Positions 11,130 to 22,826 of a stretch of DNA of 64,000 nucleotides are shown here, one piece after another. The stretch comes from Zygnema cylindricum. Lineage: Eukaryota > Streptophyta > Zygnematophyceae > Zygnematales > Zygnemataceae. The notes beneath the pieces were generated by a model. It searched no databases. It was given only the letters and a program-made list of their open reading frames with translations, and was not told the origin of the DNA. The DNA lies in NCBI GenBank assembly GCA_037447655.1, contig JBBHKE010002999.1:242409-306408 (forward strand), given 5' to 3'. Within the stretch, counting starts at the first letter, position 1; the number at the start of each line of letters is the position of its first letter. The translations under genes were made by a program, and so were the position numbers.

Positions 11130-11583
11130 AATGGATTGGACACTAAGGGAGCAATTCGATCCTTAGCAGAAGGCGCGGCTTTCCGAACTATTGGCCGGGA
11201 ACAAGCAAATGTTCTCATGGTCAAAAACAGATGTCGGTATTTACAAAGGAACACCTTTTCGAATTGATTTGATCGACGAGACGTCTACTGTTTGACAGAA
11301 GAAGTATTCTCTCAATTTCAAGGAAAAGGAATTCATCACAGCTACAGTCCCGACTTTGGTGGAAGGCGGATTGGTTCCAGAATGTACCGGACTTCATGGG
11401 TTCGCTTCCCCGACGGTTTTCCCTCCCAAGAAAGACTCGTCCGGGAAGACTGTAGATTTCCGGATGTGCGGAGATGGTCGCATGCTGAACACGCCCACCA
11501 TTTGTGTCCGTTATCCGATGTCGACTACGGAAGAGATATTCGACTCTCTTGTTGGCGCCACTATATATTCCACTCTGGGCATG
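11130..11583 (+). pseudogene. Reverse transcriptase N-terminal half, Ty3/gypsy type
   Basis: From about 11133 the frames read LLAGNKQMFSWSKTDVG and PFRIDLIDETS, then after a stop YSLNFKEKEFI, LVEGGLVPECTG, FASPTVFPPKKDSSGK, VDFRMCGDGRMLN and RYPMSTTEEIFDSLVGA. This is the fingers-to-motif-A part of a gypsy RT. The motif-A Asp appears as Gly (YSTLGM). The domain stops abruptly at 11583 where a copia LTR begins; the YxDD box, thumb and RNase H are not found on the far side. Confidence 0.8.
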
Positions 11584-12618
11584 TGCAATTCTGTGTCCTC
11601 CATTGGACTACAGAATAAAGGAAGCCTCTAGATAGTTGTTAACTAGCCCACTTTAACCCACAGCCACTGCTGGCTAGGTAATCAAGCTGACAATCTGAAT
11701 GCACCCTTTTGCAGCCTAGACTCCCCTGAGTCCGTAGGAAAAAAAATCTCTGAAAACGCCTAACCAGGCGATAAGTTATGAGGCAGTAAAATGCCAATTT
11801 GTACAAACTCTCAAAGGGAGAGGTGACTACCTACCAAAATTTTCTAAGTCCTGATTCTCTCTAATAACTTCTATCTATTAAAGTACGGACCAATCAGATT
11901 ACTGTACCGTACAAAAAAGTACTACTGCCGGTGTACATTTTGTACGGCCTATGTACGACAAGGCTATTAAGCGGACGCGTGTCCGCATTTCACTCGTCTG
12001 TACGTTCCTCGAAATTCCTATGACCGAATGTCATCTTTCCTCGTGGCTCCTGGTCATGCCACGTCACAAAACGCCAAAGTAACCACTCCGGGATTTCGGC
12101 GATGATGTGCGCCGTTGGATTTTATGCGAAACGCAATCTTAGCCGTAATAAATACTTGCGCGGCATTTGTTTCGCTGTCGAAACAAAATGCGTGGTATCC
12201 GTTTTGAATTACTATTTTACGACGTACTTTCTAAAACTGAATCTATATACGCCGTAAACAGTTGTAGTTAAATGGATTTAATTCACCCGAACTATATATA
12301 TATCTATCACATACCATAGCACTTAGCATTGGTCCTTGTCTATTAGGATAAAACTGACCGCTACCGGTCACCTTGACGAACTGTAGGTACCGGGATCAAA
12401 TCTCTGGTCCGTCAAGTATATTTTTAGTAACTTACTAAAATTAGCTGCCTCTTGAACCAAGGCAGCCATGGATCAACCACCCTCTCTAACCTTCAGTGAC
12501 TATAACAAGTATGGGGGCTAGAGAGCGGAGGTGGAGGCAGGTTGTCCGTCCTTTTTTTTCCTTTTATACAAACATATTTAAACCTAGAAAATACTCTAGA
12601 AATCTATAAATTTCAACA
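11584..12618 (-). repeat. 3' LTR of copia D (family of the inner element)
   Basis: Begins TGCAATTCTGTGTCC at 11584 and ends TTCAACA at 12618 (1035 bp). It aligns along its length with the reverse complement of the 1034-bp LTRs at 29479 and 34854, but has clearly diverged. It shows the same CCAAT/GTACGG block, a hairpin near 12155-12190 and a tRNA-like module near 12350-12420. It inserted into gypsy RT coding at 11583. Confidence 0.85.
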
Positions 12619-14035
12619 ACATGAAGAATGGTTTCCACGTCTAATTTTATTTTTTCTTTCAACCCGCATTTTTCCCGACAATATTTTAATTTAGGAGAGG
12701 GCACAGGTTTGGTCATCATGTCAGCCACCATTTCTTCATCAGGTCTATACACAAGATTTAAAATTTTATTTTCAACTTTTTCTCTTACGAAGCTTAATCT
12801 TATGTCCATGTGTTTTGCTTTGAAATGGTGTTTTGGATTGGCTGAAATTGCGATTGCACCTTGATTATCACAAAAGATTTCATGCACTCCCTCCTTCATA
12901 CATCCCAGTTCTTGTAATAATGACTTCACCCACATTAGTTCTTTTACAGCAGAACAAGACGCCATATACTCAGCCTCCATAGTAGATCGAGCGACCACCT
13001 TTTGTTGCTTACTACTCCAACAGCAAGCACCATCCCCCACATACAAAACATATCTAGAAATGCATCTTCTCAAAGGTGCATCCCCATAACTAGCATCACT
13101 CCAAGTGGTGATATCAGTGTGCTCCCCTCCCAAATGCAACCATAATTCTGTGGTTCGAACCAGATATCTCATGACTCTCTTGGCTGCCTCCCAATCTCTC
13201 TTTCTAGGATCTTTGAGACTCCTACTGAGGACTCCTACTGCTGCCGCTATGGCTGGCCTTGTAAATTTCATAAAGTAGATCAAACTTCCTACGGCCTGTC
13301 TGTAAGGAATAGACTTCATAAACTCTCTCTCCTCTGGACTCATCTGATCATCTAAGATTATCACTCCTCCTTCTACACTCCCATCACTTACTTTTTTCAA
13401 GTCCATGGGAGTGGTACAACTATTAGCTTTCTTCATTTGAAATTTCTCAAGCATATTTCCTATTGCTTCTTTCTGAGTGAGTCTTATGATCTTTTTACAC
13501 CTATCTCTTTCCATTTGAATTCCCAAAATATATCTTGCCTCCCTAAATCTTTCATGTCAAATCTGCTTCTAAGATCTTTCTTCAACTTATTGATCTTTTC
13601 TAAAGACTTACTTAACACCAGCAGATCATCCATATAAATTGCAATTAAGACCACACCATTCTCATCGCTAAACATATAGATAGAATGGATAGAGCTGATC
13701 CTGATATATCCTAGACCAGTAAGAAACTCATCTAGTTTCTTATTCCACTGTCATAGAGCCTGATTAAGTCTATATAAGGATTTTATGAGCCTGCAGACTT
13801 TACTCTCTTCTCCATTCTCCACAAATCCCTTTGGTTGCCTCATGAAGATTTTTTCCTCTAACTCACCATTGAGGAAGGCGGTCTTAATGTCCATCTGTTG
13901 AATTTCCATGTCTTCCGCTGCTGCTAGACTGAGGAGAATCGTGACTGATGGGAAACGAACAACTGGGGCGAATGTCTCCTCATAGTCAATCCCCTCCTTT
14001 TGGGTGAAACCTTTTGCCACCAAACGAAAGTGGTT
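12619..14035 (-). pseudogene. Copia D: reverse transcriptase and RNase H
   Basis: Minus-strand copia Pol C-terminal half. From about 14035 it reads RLVAKGFTQKEGIDYEETF, then IQQMDIKTAFLNGELEE, a broken stretch around 13680-13750, then AIYMDDLLVLSKS (the YVDDL box reads YMDDL), and FMKSIPYRQAVGSLIYF. RNase H follows with TTWSDASYGD, STMEAEYMASC and FCDNQGAIA, ending near 12564. The frames 14158-13751, 13675-13484 and 13526-12564 differ, so there are at least two frameshifts. Closest relative here is the inner element's Pol. The 5' half of the element is missing: at about 14035 the sequence switches to plus-strand gypsy integrase. Confidence 0.85.
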
Positions 14036-14039
14036 CCTC

Positions 14040-15180
14040 CCCCCTCTGACCGAGAAATTATGATTACCAATCTCCATCGGCAATGTAGACACTTTGGGCA
14101 AAAGCCGACCACTTCCCTCGTCACGGGCTCCTATTGGTGGCATGGGTTGCGGACCCAAGTTAACCGAATTGTGCAGACTTGCTCTTCATGCGATCGAGTT
14201 AAGGCAGCTTTTGAAAAAAAGGGCGGGACTGCGCTTCATTCGCTTCCTATCTGGGGGTTGTTTTATCGGTGGTCGTTTGATCTTTTGGGACCTCTTCCGA
14301 CCATCAGGCAAAGGAACCGCTTTGTGCTGGTCATGATAAAACATTTTTCCAAGTGGATCGAGTTAGTGGTGTTGCCCCGAAAGGAGTCCAAGGTAATTAC
14401 AGATGCCTTTTTGCAAAGGGTTTTAGCCCAATTCCGGGCGCTTGCGGAAGTTCTAACCGACTAAGGCTCCGAATTTGTCGGAGAATTTTCCAACCTCTTG
14501 GATAAATGCCTAGTCCACCATCGGTTGACCAGCCGTGACCACCCTCAAGCCGGCAGTTTGGCCAAAAGGTGCGTACAGTCAATGAAGCGGTCACTACGAA
14601 AATATGTAGTTGAAGAAGATTTGGGGGAGTGGGACATAAAACTGCCTTGGATTGCTATGGGTTACAGATTCAGCAAGCAATTTCTCTCCACCCTTATTGC
14701 CCTTATTTCATTCTATTTGGACGGCATCCCATCTTGCCCGAAGCTGCATCCGCTTAAGCGGTGGTCCTCCTGGAGATGGATGACAAGGGGACAGTCGAAA
14801 AACTAATCGCCGACAAAGCTAGGATATTCCACCGAGAGATGCCTCTTGCCATGGGCAATTTAAAGGCGGCTCAACACCGAGATCAGTTGTGTTATCTCAA
14901 CGCCGGAGCGGGAATTATGTGCCCTAGCAGCGACGATTTATGCTGGGGGGCTTTGTATATCGGATGCAACAGAAGAAGGGCACGCTGGATATTTCTGCCA
15001 GAAGAGTAATTTTGAAAGTGGTTGAAGTTTCCAACAAAGGGGTTCTTAACTTGGAGGGAAAGGATGGTCGACGAATTAAAGAGAATTAGATCAATGTGGC
15101 CCCCTGCCATCTTCGAGGATTGGAAGACGAACCAACTTTCCACTTAACTTACTTTGCCTATCCTCCTTCCTGTTCATCAG
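14040..15180 (+). pseudogene. Gypsy integrase and Pol C-terminus of the methyltransferase element
   Basis: The zinc-binding region reads NLHRQCRHFG...YWW...TCSSCDRVK, a slightly altered HHCC. The catalytic core has SFDLLGPLP with the first Asp and LTD-stop-GSEF with the second Asp; the third motif, HPQAGSLAKR, has Lys where the catalytic Glu is expected. C-terminal sequence follows with AQHRDQLCY and, in another frame, TLDISARRVILKVVEV and NVAPCHLRGLEDEP, as in plant gypsy elements. Stops at 14462-14464 and near 15088, plus frameshifts, break it. It continues the gypsy Pol interrupted at 11583. Confidence 0.8.
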
Positions 15181-15356
15181 CTTGCAATCAGTCCTCCTAG
15201 CTGTACAACATATTGGTCTGCAATCAGTGTGGTCAGTGTTGGCATTCAGCCTGTCTCCCCTCTTCTTAGGAGCCACACCCTTTACCCTCCAACACCAGGT
15301 TCTGTGGGAACTGCGAATGGAGCGGGTAATTATTTTTTATATCTTAGTCACGGTTG

Positions 15357-15660
15357 ACTAAGAGGGGGGGAAATTGGGATATCAGCGCGATAACCGAGAC
15401 CCAAATCCCTTCCCCCGGCCAACGGGGGGGGAAAAGGAAGGGGGAGGGGATAACTTTCGCCTTCCCCTTGCCCTCATCCCTATTCCCTGTCCAAGCATCT
15501 CTTCTATTTGGCATGCATATCTATGGGAGGGATGTGGGCAACAGTAAGTATGATCAACATTTTGGGAAGCATTCGCATTCGAGGTTTATTTGCAGGACTC
15601 CAATGTCGACGACTCCGGGCAGTGGGCCTTTCCCTGACGTTAATCAGGCACGCTCGACAG
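15357..15660 (+). repeat. Polypurine tract and probable 3' LTR start of the methyltransferase element
   Basis: A purine run GACTAAGAGGGGGGGAAA ends at about 15373 and is followed by TGGGATATCAGCGCGATAAC from 15375, the expected layout of a polypurine tract plus LTR start. The first ~285 bp recur at 16848-17122. The outer end of this LTR and its 5' partner were not identified. Confidence 0.45.
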
Positions 15661-16845
15661 CTGTCAAGCTCATGTGCTTTTCAGGCATACCTTTATATCA
15701 CCAAGGATTTCCGGGCCCTTTTTACACTGTATGGTCTTAAGAGTACGGAGGAGTTAGTGCACCAAGCCAGACTAGGTCCTTGTATTTCCTAAACTGAGCG
15801 AAACACATTTTATTTGGCGCCTAACGGAAGCCGGACGACAAAGTTCTACCGTCTCAAATATTGCAATTCCGTTACAAAGAACCATTTGCCAAGAGCCCCC
15901 GTGGGGGGTACATTGTGGATTGCCATGTACCTTTCCCGATTTGCATTTAGATTATGCTGGTAGCCGTCTATAGGAATTTAGTTCTATCTTAACTGAATTT
16001 TTGTCCATTAATTATGTTAGGTCAAAGTCTAGCAAGTTAATGTCTTTTTCAGAATTTTGTTTTATAATAGTGGACTGAACAATTACTTCCGGCCGCGGAT
16101 CTAGCCGCAGTTCGGAGCAAAACTTTTTGCCCCGAGTGTAGTACTGATTATTTTGTCTTTTGTCAGTTTAATTACACTCGCTTGCCGCTCATTGGTTAAC
16201 TGCATAGCTTTGACTTTTAGACCTGCAATTTTTGAAAAACTTTGATGCATAAGGCACTTGGGATCGAAGGAGACAGGTTGCTTTTCAGTAGTGTCTCCTG
16301 AGAAAACCCTCAGAAATTCCAACAAAACTTCTTTTGGAGAATCTTTGTGTTTTTTCGACTCTATTGCCATCTTGATTTTGGATCTGTCTTTTGTGGAAAT
16401 CACAGTCCGGGCGGGTAGTTGGCAATATCTTCCTTTAGGGTGACTTTGGAATTTTTGCTGTTTGGAACTGAGAAGAGTCTGGTCGGTTCTGAGTTGCGAA
16501 CATCGAAGGTTGCAGGAGTACCATATTTTCGACGATACTACCAGGAAAGGTTTCGCCTTTTTCTAATTTCCATCGTTGATTGCTAGGGTATGTTAAGCTC
16601 GCTTTGCTACATTTCACATTTTCTATCTTTTATTCTTTTTTTTCTGGGACAAGGTGATATTTTCAAATCTGGAAAGCCAATCATATTCATATATATATAT
16701 ATATCTACATGGTAGTGCATTTGTGTATTCATCTGGAGTTCTCTTTGCTTTGGAGTTCCTTTTCCGGAGTAAGCTGAAACCCCCTGGATCAGGACAGTGG
16801 GTTTTGAGGGAACAAATGCGATAGACTTCTCGTAGACAAAGCAAA
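15661..16845. other. Unassigned region between two LTR-like direct repeats
   Basis: It probably includes the remainder of the LTR and a second insertion. Short minus-strand frames at 16101-16403 (TKDRSKIKMAIESKKHKD) and 16435-16617 (YPSNQRWKLEKGETFPGS) look protein-like in composition but match nothing I recognise. A short (TA)n tract is at about 16691-16705. Confidence 0.3.
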
Positions 16846-16847
16846 TT

Positions 16848-17122
16848 GGGATATCAGCCCGATTACTGAGACCCAAATCCCTTCCCTTGACCAAGGGGAG
16901 GAAGGGGGAGGTGATAACTTTCGCCTTCCCCTTGCCCTCATCCCTATTCTCTGTCCAAGCATCTCTCATATTTTGCATGCATATCTATGGGAGGGATGTG
17001 GGCAGCAGTAAGCATGATCATAATTTTGGGAAGCATTCGCATTTGGGGTTTATTTGCAGGACTCCAATGCCGACGACTCCGGGATGTGGGCCCTTCCCTC
17101 ACGTTAATCAGGCACGATCGAC
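16848..17122 (+). repeat. Second copy of the LTR-like repeat
   Basis: Starts TTGGGATATCAGCCCGATTA and follows 15375-15660 closely (AACTTTCGCCTTCCCC, ATCTATGGGAGGGATGTGGG, GGTTTATTTGCAGGACTCCA, CACGTTAATCAGGCACG). Same orientation, moderate divergence. The sequence after it (from 17123) differs from that after the first copy. Confidence 0.7.
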
Positions 17123-17254
17123 AAAGGAGGCAATTAAGGATTTAGAAGTGAGGGAGATAAATGTAAAAAATACATTAGGACAAGGTTTGGCAGACGACCA
17201 ACTTCGAAATATGACTCGATTTAAGACAACGTTTTAGCGAGGCGTTGGTAGTGA

Positions 17255-18225
17255 CACGCAAGCTCGGGGGATGATAACACGAATCAAGTTAGGAAAGATA
17301 CTCATTAAAACACTCTGGTAGGACAACACTTCTACGGAGGATTACACCTCCAACTACACAAACATTTTGGTCAAACTCAACCCGATCAGATTCACTCTTC
17401 AAATGAATACGAAAATTACCAGCCTTACGCTATTACCAGCCTTATGCTTTCTCAACATATTTTCATCTGGTTAGATCAGCGAGACATCCTTCTTTGGAAC
17501 TAGAACAAGGTCGTAGAAAGTTCCCCAAATGCATCTAAGAATTAAAGAACAGCAACAAAAAGAAACAAAATAACGAGAACCATGATAGAAGATGGACATT
17601 GCTTATATTGTGACAAACGCGCCCAGTCTCTCATTAAATGTCGCTTAAACCCTTAATCTAGACAAACGCTTTTGCCATATGGCACGCATCTATATATTCG
17701 ACCCTCTTTTGCAATTTTGTAGATAAAGAGATTAAGAAGATAGACATACCTAGTGTGTTGTTACAAGCATAAATCGAACATGAGTTGCACATGGATCAAT
17801 ATGAAGGTTTTGTAGATCCAGAGAATCCACGTAAAGCTTCCAATTTGTCAAAATATCTTTATGGCCTAAAGCCGTCTAAAAGGTGTTGGACCATAAAGAT
17901 TAACCATTTCTTAAAAAAGAGAAGGATTCAACCAAAATACAAGCTGAACATCATCATTGTAATCGATGTCGACGACCTTATGATCCTAAGAAAGATTGAG
18001 GAAAACAAGGCGAAGTTTAAACAAATATTAACCTGAGCCTTAAAAAATGATGACATCCTGCTAAATTATGTCATTGAAATTAGGGTAACGAGAATGCCAG
18101 ACTATGCAACTAACACAAAACAAGTATATAGGTGAGATGCTTACCAAATTTTGGTTATAGTATGTGAATGGCATCTCGACTACTCTCCCACTTGGCAAGA
18201 AAATCAAAGAGAGTTGAGAGAGACC
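17255..18225 (+). pseudogene. Ancient copia Gag-Pol relic
   Basis: Heavily decayed. A knuckle-like CLYCDKRAQSLIKC (about 17600-17642) has Gln where the zinc-binding His should be. The open frame 17785-18036 carries RT sequence: MDQYEGFVDPENPRKASNL, LYGLKPSKRCW, and IVIDVDDLMIL, the YVDDL box with Asp for Tyr. Coding-like sequence continues past a stop to about 18225 (IGEMLTKFW, ISTTLPLGKKIKE). It is more diverged than the copia elements at 25-36 kb and seems to belong to a different copia lineage. Confidence 0.75.
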
Positions 18226-19915
18226 AAACCAAGCAGGTTGAGGCTCCTTATCGTGAGGGGGCTTTGATCCATGGGATAAACCTCACCAAATCGAACATTT
18301 CCATGACCGCCAAAATCCCCAGCCAGTTCTTATAGAAGTCAGACAAACTGCACGCGACAAAAAAGAGTGTTTCAAAATACCTCAAAGTTACAATTGTCAA
18401 TACACTCACTCTTAAATGCTTAAATCGACACAGATTGGTGAAAGGACACGTGTACTCAAAAGTGACCCACTCGCCACCTAGATAACATGGGAGATATGAG
18501 TGTATTCCGCCGCTGCATAAACAATTCATTGATGCAGGCTTTTCTCAACAAATTTTGATTTAGGCAGACTGGAAGGGGCTTATAATTATACCAAAAACCA
18601 ACATTTTCTTGCCCTCACCAGATATCTAGTTAATCATTTTAAGTCCATGCATATTGTTATGTGATAATACTTTTATCCGAGGCATGGCGACAACTAAAGC
18701 GGTGGTTTTCACCTGTATGTTACAGAAAGAAAATGCAACACTCATGGCACTAAGCCGGTTAGAAATGAGAAGCTAATCCTCTTTGAAGTAAAGAAAGACT
18801 CACTAAGACTGAGAGTTTGACAATAAGAGAGGGTAGTTTTGCAGTGAAGAAGAACAAGAAACAAAAATGAACCAAAACCAAAGTCAACACCGCCTAAAAA
18901 TCAAACACTATCCAATATTTTAGGTCCTTCAGCAAGACGACTAAAAGTTTTAGCCATGCCATTAGCCATTTGATACCAAACGTTTGAGGTTCAAAAATAA
19001 CCGAGGCACATTGCTTGGTGCCACAATTGACACAACTTTTGTACGACTCAAATCGTTACTACTGTCCACTCAAATGTCGAAAGGCCTTGCACGATTCCTA
19101 TGCACATGTATTAGGTTATATTTTTAACGGCCCAATATGGACAAGTGCGGTCTATATGAGATTGCGTTTTCTAAACATACGACGATACTCACAATTTCGA
19201 TTATGTTGCCATTATGTTTAAATTTCCTTAAAAGTGTATGGCGAGGAATTTACTTTGTCATTGGAATTTACTAAAGATAACCACGGAAAAGTAGCCACGA
19301 ACAATCACTGTCAAATCAATCAAACGGTACGAAAACGTCGTCGGAAAAGTGAGTAGGTGCGCTAAGTTTATGCGATTTTGGGCGTTATTTTGGGTTTTGC
19401 AATACTAAAAGAAAATAGACAATTTATTCCGAATCGACTTGAGTCTATTTTTGGTGAATGTAATTCACACTATCACTCTTGAATTTAGTTTCTCCTTTGT
19501 GGATTATTTGAGTAGTTGAATGTGTCGTATCCCATCACCGAGTAAGACGTGCATGGCTCCGTGAAAATTTTTTATGGCCCGAAATGGCTGACTCATAGCC
19601 TATTCCCACTCGAGCATTTCCCATTCCGATGATTTTGAGAATTAGATAATAATATGAAACTTTTAAAATCCTTTGTACGTGCGAAACTTTATTTCTATTT
19701 GTTGAACGACGATCCTTTCATTCTTGGCCATAGTTGTCCCGTGCGCATAATACGCACGAAACGAATCACTTCCGCAACAGATGGACGTTGGAATAATGTA
19801 CGGCTTTCTATGAAAACCGTACAAACGAGCTTCCTCAAAATATTGCCAGATATATTGAAGTCGGGTTAAAGTCGCGTATTTCGCCGAAAAGCTGACGTAG
19901 CGAAAACAACATCCG
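18226..19915. other. No gene recognised
   Basis: Mostly AT-rich noncoding sequence. A fragment near 18650-18680 might be an eroded RNase H piece continuing the copia relic, but it is too short to support. Confidence 0.4.
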
Positions 19916-20371
19916 TACGACTACACCGTCAATCGCTATTAGAGTATATAACGCCAATTCGGTGCCTTTTTTTTCGAATAAAAAACCCGAAATACAATCC
20001 ATAATTTTTTTTCTATTATTCTAATTAGTGTTTTTTTTCAATTTGCGTTAATAATGGAAGTACACTGCGATGGAAATAGTGTGGCGTACGGACAAGATAT
20101 TTCCGTACAAAATGGTACTTTTTGAATTATAAAGGTGTAAAAAGACACTTAACATTGTTGCGCACACATGTGAATGTCCACTGGAAGAAAGAGATGCAAA
20201 CTCATCGACAAAAATCACGTTCTCATATGTTCGTCCATCGACCGTGTGAACAGCGCGACGGTGTACGAATTGTCAGATTTTTTACGAATACACATATTAC
20301 TGTAGACATTGAAAGGGCGGGTATTTATTATTCATGACAACCCAAATTATAGTTAGGGATTAATAAGTATA

Positions 20372-20452
20372 TATTTCATTTTTCAAAAAAAAAAATCCCG
20401 ATTTTCATTTTTCAAAAAAAAAAATCCCGATTAGTGTTAATAACACTAATTT
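20372..20452. repeat. 29-bp tandem duplication followed by a short palindrome
   Basis: The unit TTCATTTTTC-A(11)-TCCCG occurs twice in a row (about 20372-20400 and 20401-20429). Immediately after is the palindrome ATTAGTGTTA-A-TAACACTAAT, which uses the same ATTAGTGTTA word found in the GTACACCG-ended MITEs. Confidence 0.75.
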
Positions 20453-20779
20453 TTTTTACGCTATTTATTCCTTTACTCTAATTGCAATTGACTGTGTAGT
20501 TCATTGTACTCGCGAAAACACTGTAGGATTTTGAACCACCGTCGTCGTCCTTTGAACATTCAATACTGCAGGTTTGTTTTCGCGCCTATGTTTGATGACG
20601 TCAAAGCGTGTACGTTTTCCGATGAGTTTTCGGAAAATCAAATGCTCTGGTGGGAATAGGCTATCAGGTCGATACAATCTACATCAATGATAAAAATCTA
20701 AACATTACATGTTTGGCTTTGATAAACACCATCCGTCAAAATCGGCAAGTTGGCCGCTCGACGCTGGAGTATAGTTACG

Positions 20780-20992
20780 CTACACCGCGAATCGCTTTTA
20801 GCGTTAATCACGCTAATTTGGCGCCCCTGGTTTTTTTCCCAAATTCTTAAATAGAGTGATTAAAAAACCCTAAAAACCAAGTCAAAGTGACTGATTTTCT
20901 TGAAAATCCCCAAATTCTCAATTAGCGTTAATCACACTAATTGTTATTTAACACTAAATATTTGTTAACGCTAATAGCGATTTGCGGTGTAC
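20780..20992. mobile_element. MITE with GTACACCG-type ends (about 213 bp)
   Basis: The left end TACACCGCGAATCGCTTTTA and the right end (reverse complement GTACACCGCAAATCGCTATT) form an inverted repeat of about 28 bp reaching into AGCGTTAA. No coding capacity. It abuts the next element at 20992/20993 with the junction GTGTAC-GTACAC. A related single end lies at 19921-19965. Confidence 0.6.
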
Positions 20993-21552
20993 GTACACCG
21001 TGAATCGTTATTTGACTTATGTACTCTATATCGGCGCCCCAAAATTTGACATTGATACCCGAAATAGAGTGACTGATTCTATTTTATCTGTGATGTTAAT
21101 TACGGTTCTTGTGAATTAGCGTCAATGGAATTACCGTACTTATTTCATGAAATAGTGTGGTGTACGAAATATGTTTGCTGGTACAAAACTGTACTGGATT
21201 ACCGAAAATCGTTCGAAAAGTGTAGTTAACTTATGTCAGTTGCATGCAGAACTGCGCTTAGAATAAACGTGGAGTCGAGTTTGCGACAAACACGTTCGCA
21301 AACCCAAATTAGAATTATGGATTAATTACATTGAAAGGACGCGACGTGGTACGGATTGTCATATTTTGTACTTCTACCTATTTTAACGTATATGTAATGA
21401 CGGCGGATTCTGTATACCTAAATCAACGTTATAGAGAAATTACAATTGAACATTTTTTTCACAATGGTATTGATACACAAATTAGAATCAATGACACTAA
21501 TTTATTATTGATACTAATAATTTCTATAGTCTAATAACCATTCACGGTGTAG
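20993..21552. mobile_element. TIR element with GTACACCG ends (about 560 bp)
   Basis: Left GTACACCGTGAATCGTTATT, right end reverse complement CTACACCGTGAATGGTTATT; inverted repeat of about 24 bp. The interior has many GTAC words and no convincing open frame. Similar in length and ends to the better preserved element at 54625-55169. Confidence 0.5.
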
Positions 21553-21646
21553 CGCTTGAACCACAAGATTTCAGACCCACGCTTGTCCGTGCTGGTAGGA
21601 TGGTGGTTACCGTACGTAGGCTGTACTTATCCAAATGTACGTCGAC

Positions 21647-22358
21647 TAAGGGTGGACTTCCATTAGGCTTCCTAGTAATTGTACGGAAAATTTTACTAAA
21701 TGGCGTGCCTTCCATTAGGTCCAGACAATAAACCACTTTTTATTTGCGTGGCTCATTCTGGTTGTTACACGTAGGTTAATACTAAATGCATAAAATCTTG
21801 AAAGAATCTTAGAATGCAAAGTTTGAACGCTATCTGTACGATCGGAGGTAATATCTGTACCCGCGGAGGAAATATCTGTACCGTCGCAGGTAATTAATGA
21901 CTTGTACATATGGCATTAAATACACTACCCAAAATTTTGAAACGCAACGACAAAAAGGCGGCGGCAAACTTTGATGGTGGGAGCGTGACGGGCTAATTTC
22001 GGCAGATTCGCAGCCACCCTGGCGGAATGCATGTGGCCCTTGCGGCATGTACGCACATATGCCGGCGCTCCTCGTGGATTTTCTTAACCTTTTCCACACG
22101 GCCTATTTTAACACGTTCTGTTTTCGAGAACTATCCTCCTTGTGCACGGTCTTAACAAACTGTAGGGTTGGTGACGTGGCGTCTCGGATAAAAAATGTAA
22201 TAGAATCTGACGGTCTGAAATTACGCCTACAACATTGGACATATTTTTGTAATGTTGTTTTCCTTGGAAAAAAAAAATCTGTACGAACCTGTATGAAACA
22301 GTACGACCGTACGTCAGTAAAAAAACCCTACTTTTTCGCTAATGGAAGTCCACCCTAA
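21647..22358. mobile_element. TIR element with TAGGGTGGACTTCCATTAG ends (about 712 bp)
   Basis: Left end TAAGGGTGGACTTCCATTAG at 21647; the right end at 22358 is the reverse complement apart from one base. The next 30 bp of the right arm (reverse complement GCGAAAAAGTAGGGTTTTT) resemble the left arm of the element at 59984. No transposase frame seen. Confidence 0.6.
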
Positions 22359-22629
22359 CATTCCCTTTCATTGCCGAAATCATTCGTACAGAATTCACCT
22401 TCCAAGAATCAGGTATGTCGTGAAACCGTTCGCGTCAAACGAAGTGGAACATTTCCTTACAGAATAAACATCCTACAATCTTGCAATAAGCATGAAGGCA
22501 TTCCCTCATGCATTCACAGTTTTTCCTTTCAACCATAGTTCAAAAGTAGGTGAAAGTAGGCCCAGACAATATGTTTATTGTATGTAAAACATACAATATG
22601 ACCTTAAGACCCAAGGGGGGGTTTGAAAA

Positions 22630-22826
22630 AAAAAATGGAAATTTCATTTTTTTTATGGCTCGATATATCGCGATAATTTGGTTTTCGATATATCGAAGCG
22701 ATATATCGATTATCGGGTACCTGAAATTTGATATATATCGAATATCGGCAAAAGGTCCTCGATACCCAACACTACAAAAAAAGGCCATATTGAATATCGG
22801 CAAATGGCTATCGAATACACAACACT
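22630..22826. mobile_element. Fragment of the ATCGATAT-rich TIR family
   Basis: Dense in ATATCGAT/TATCGCGATA words and ends ATACACAACACTA at 22826, the same terminus as the complete element at 37541-38018. A second terminus-like CAACACTA lies at 22767-22774, suggesting nested or duplicated ends. Confidence 0.4.

Noticed and set aside
20372-20452. CRISPR-like repeat array
   Set aside because: Only two tandem copies with no spacers, in eukaryotic AT-rich DNA.
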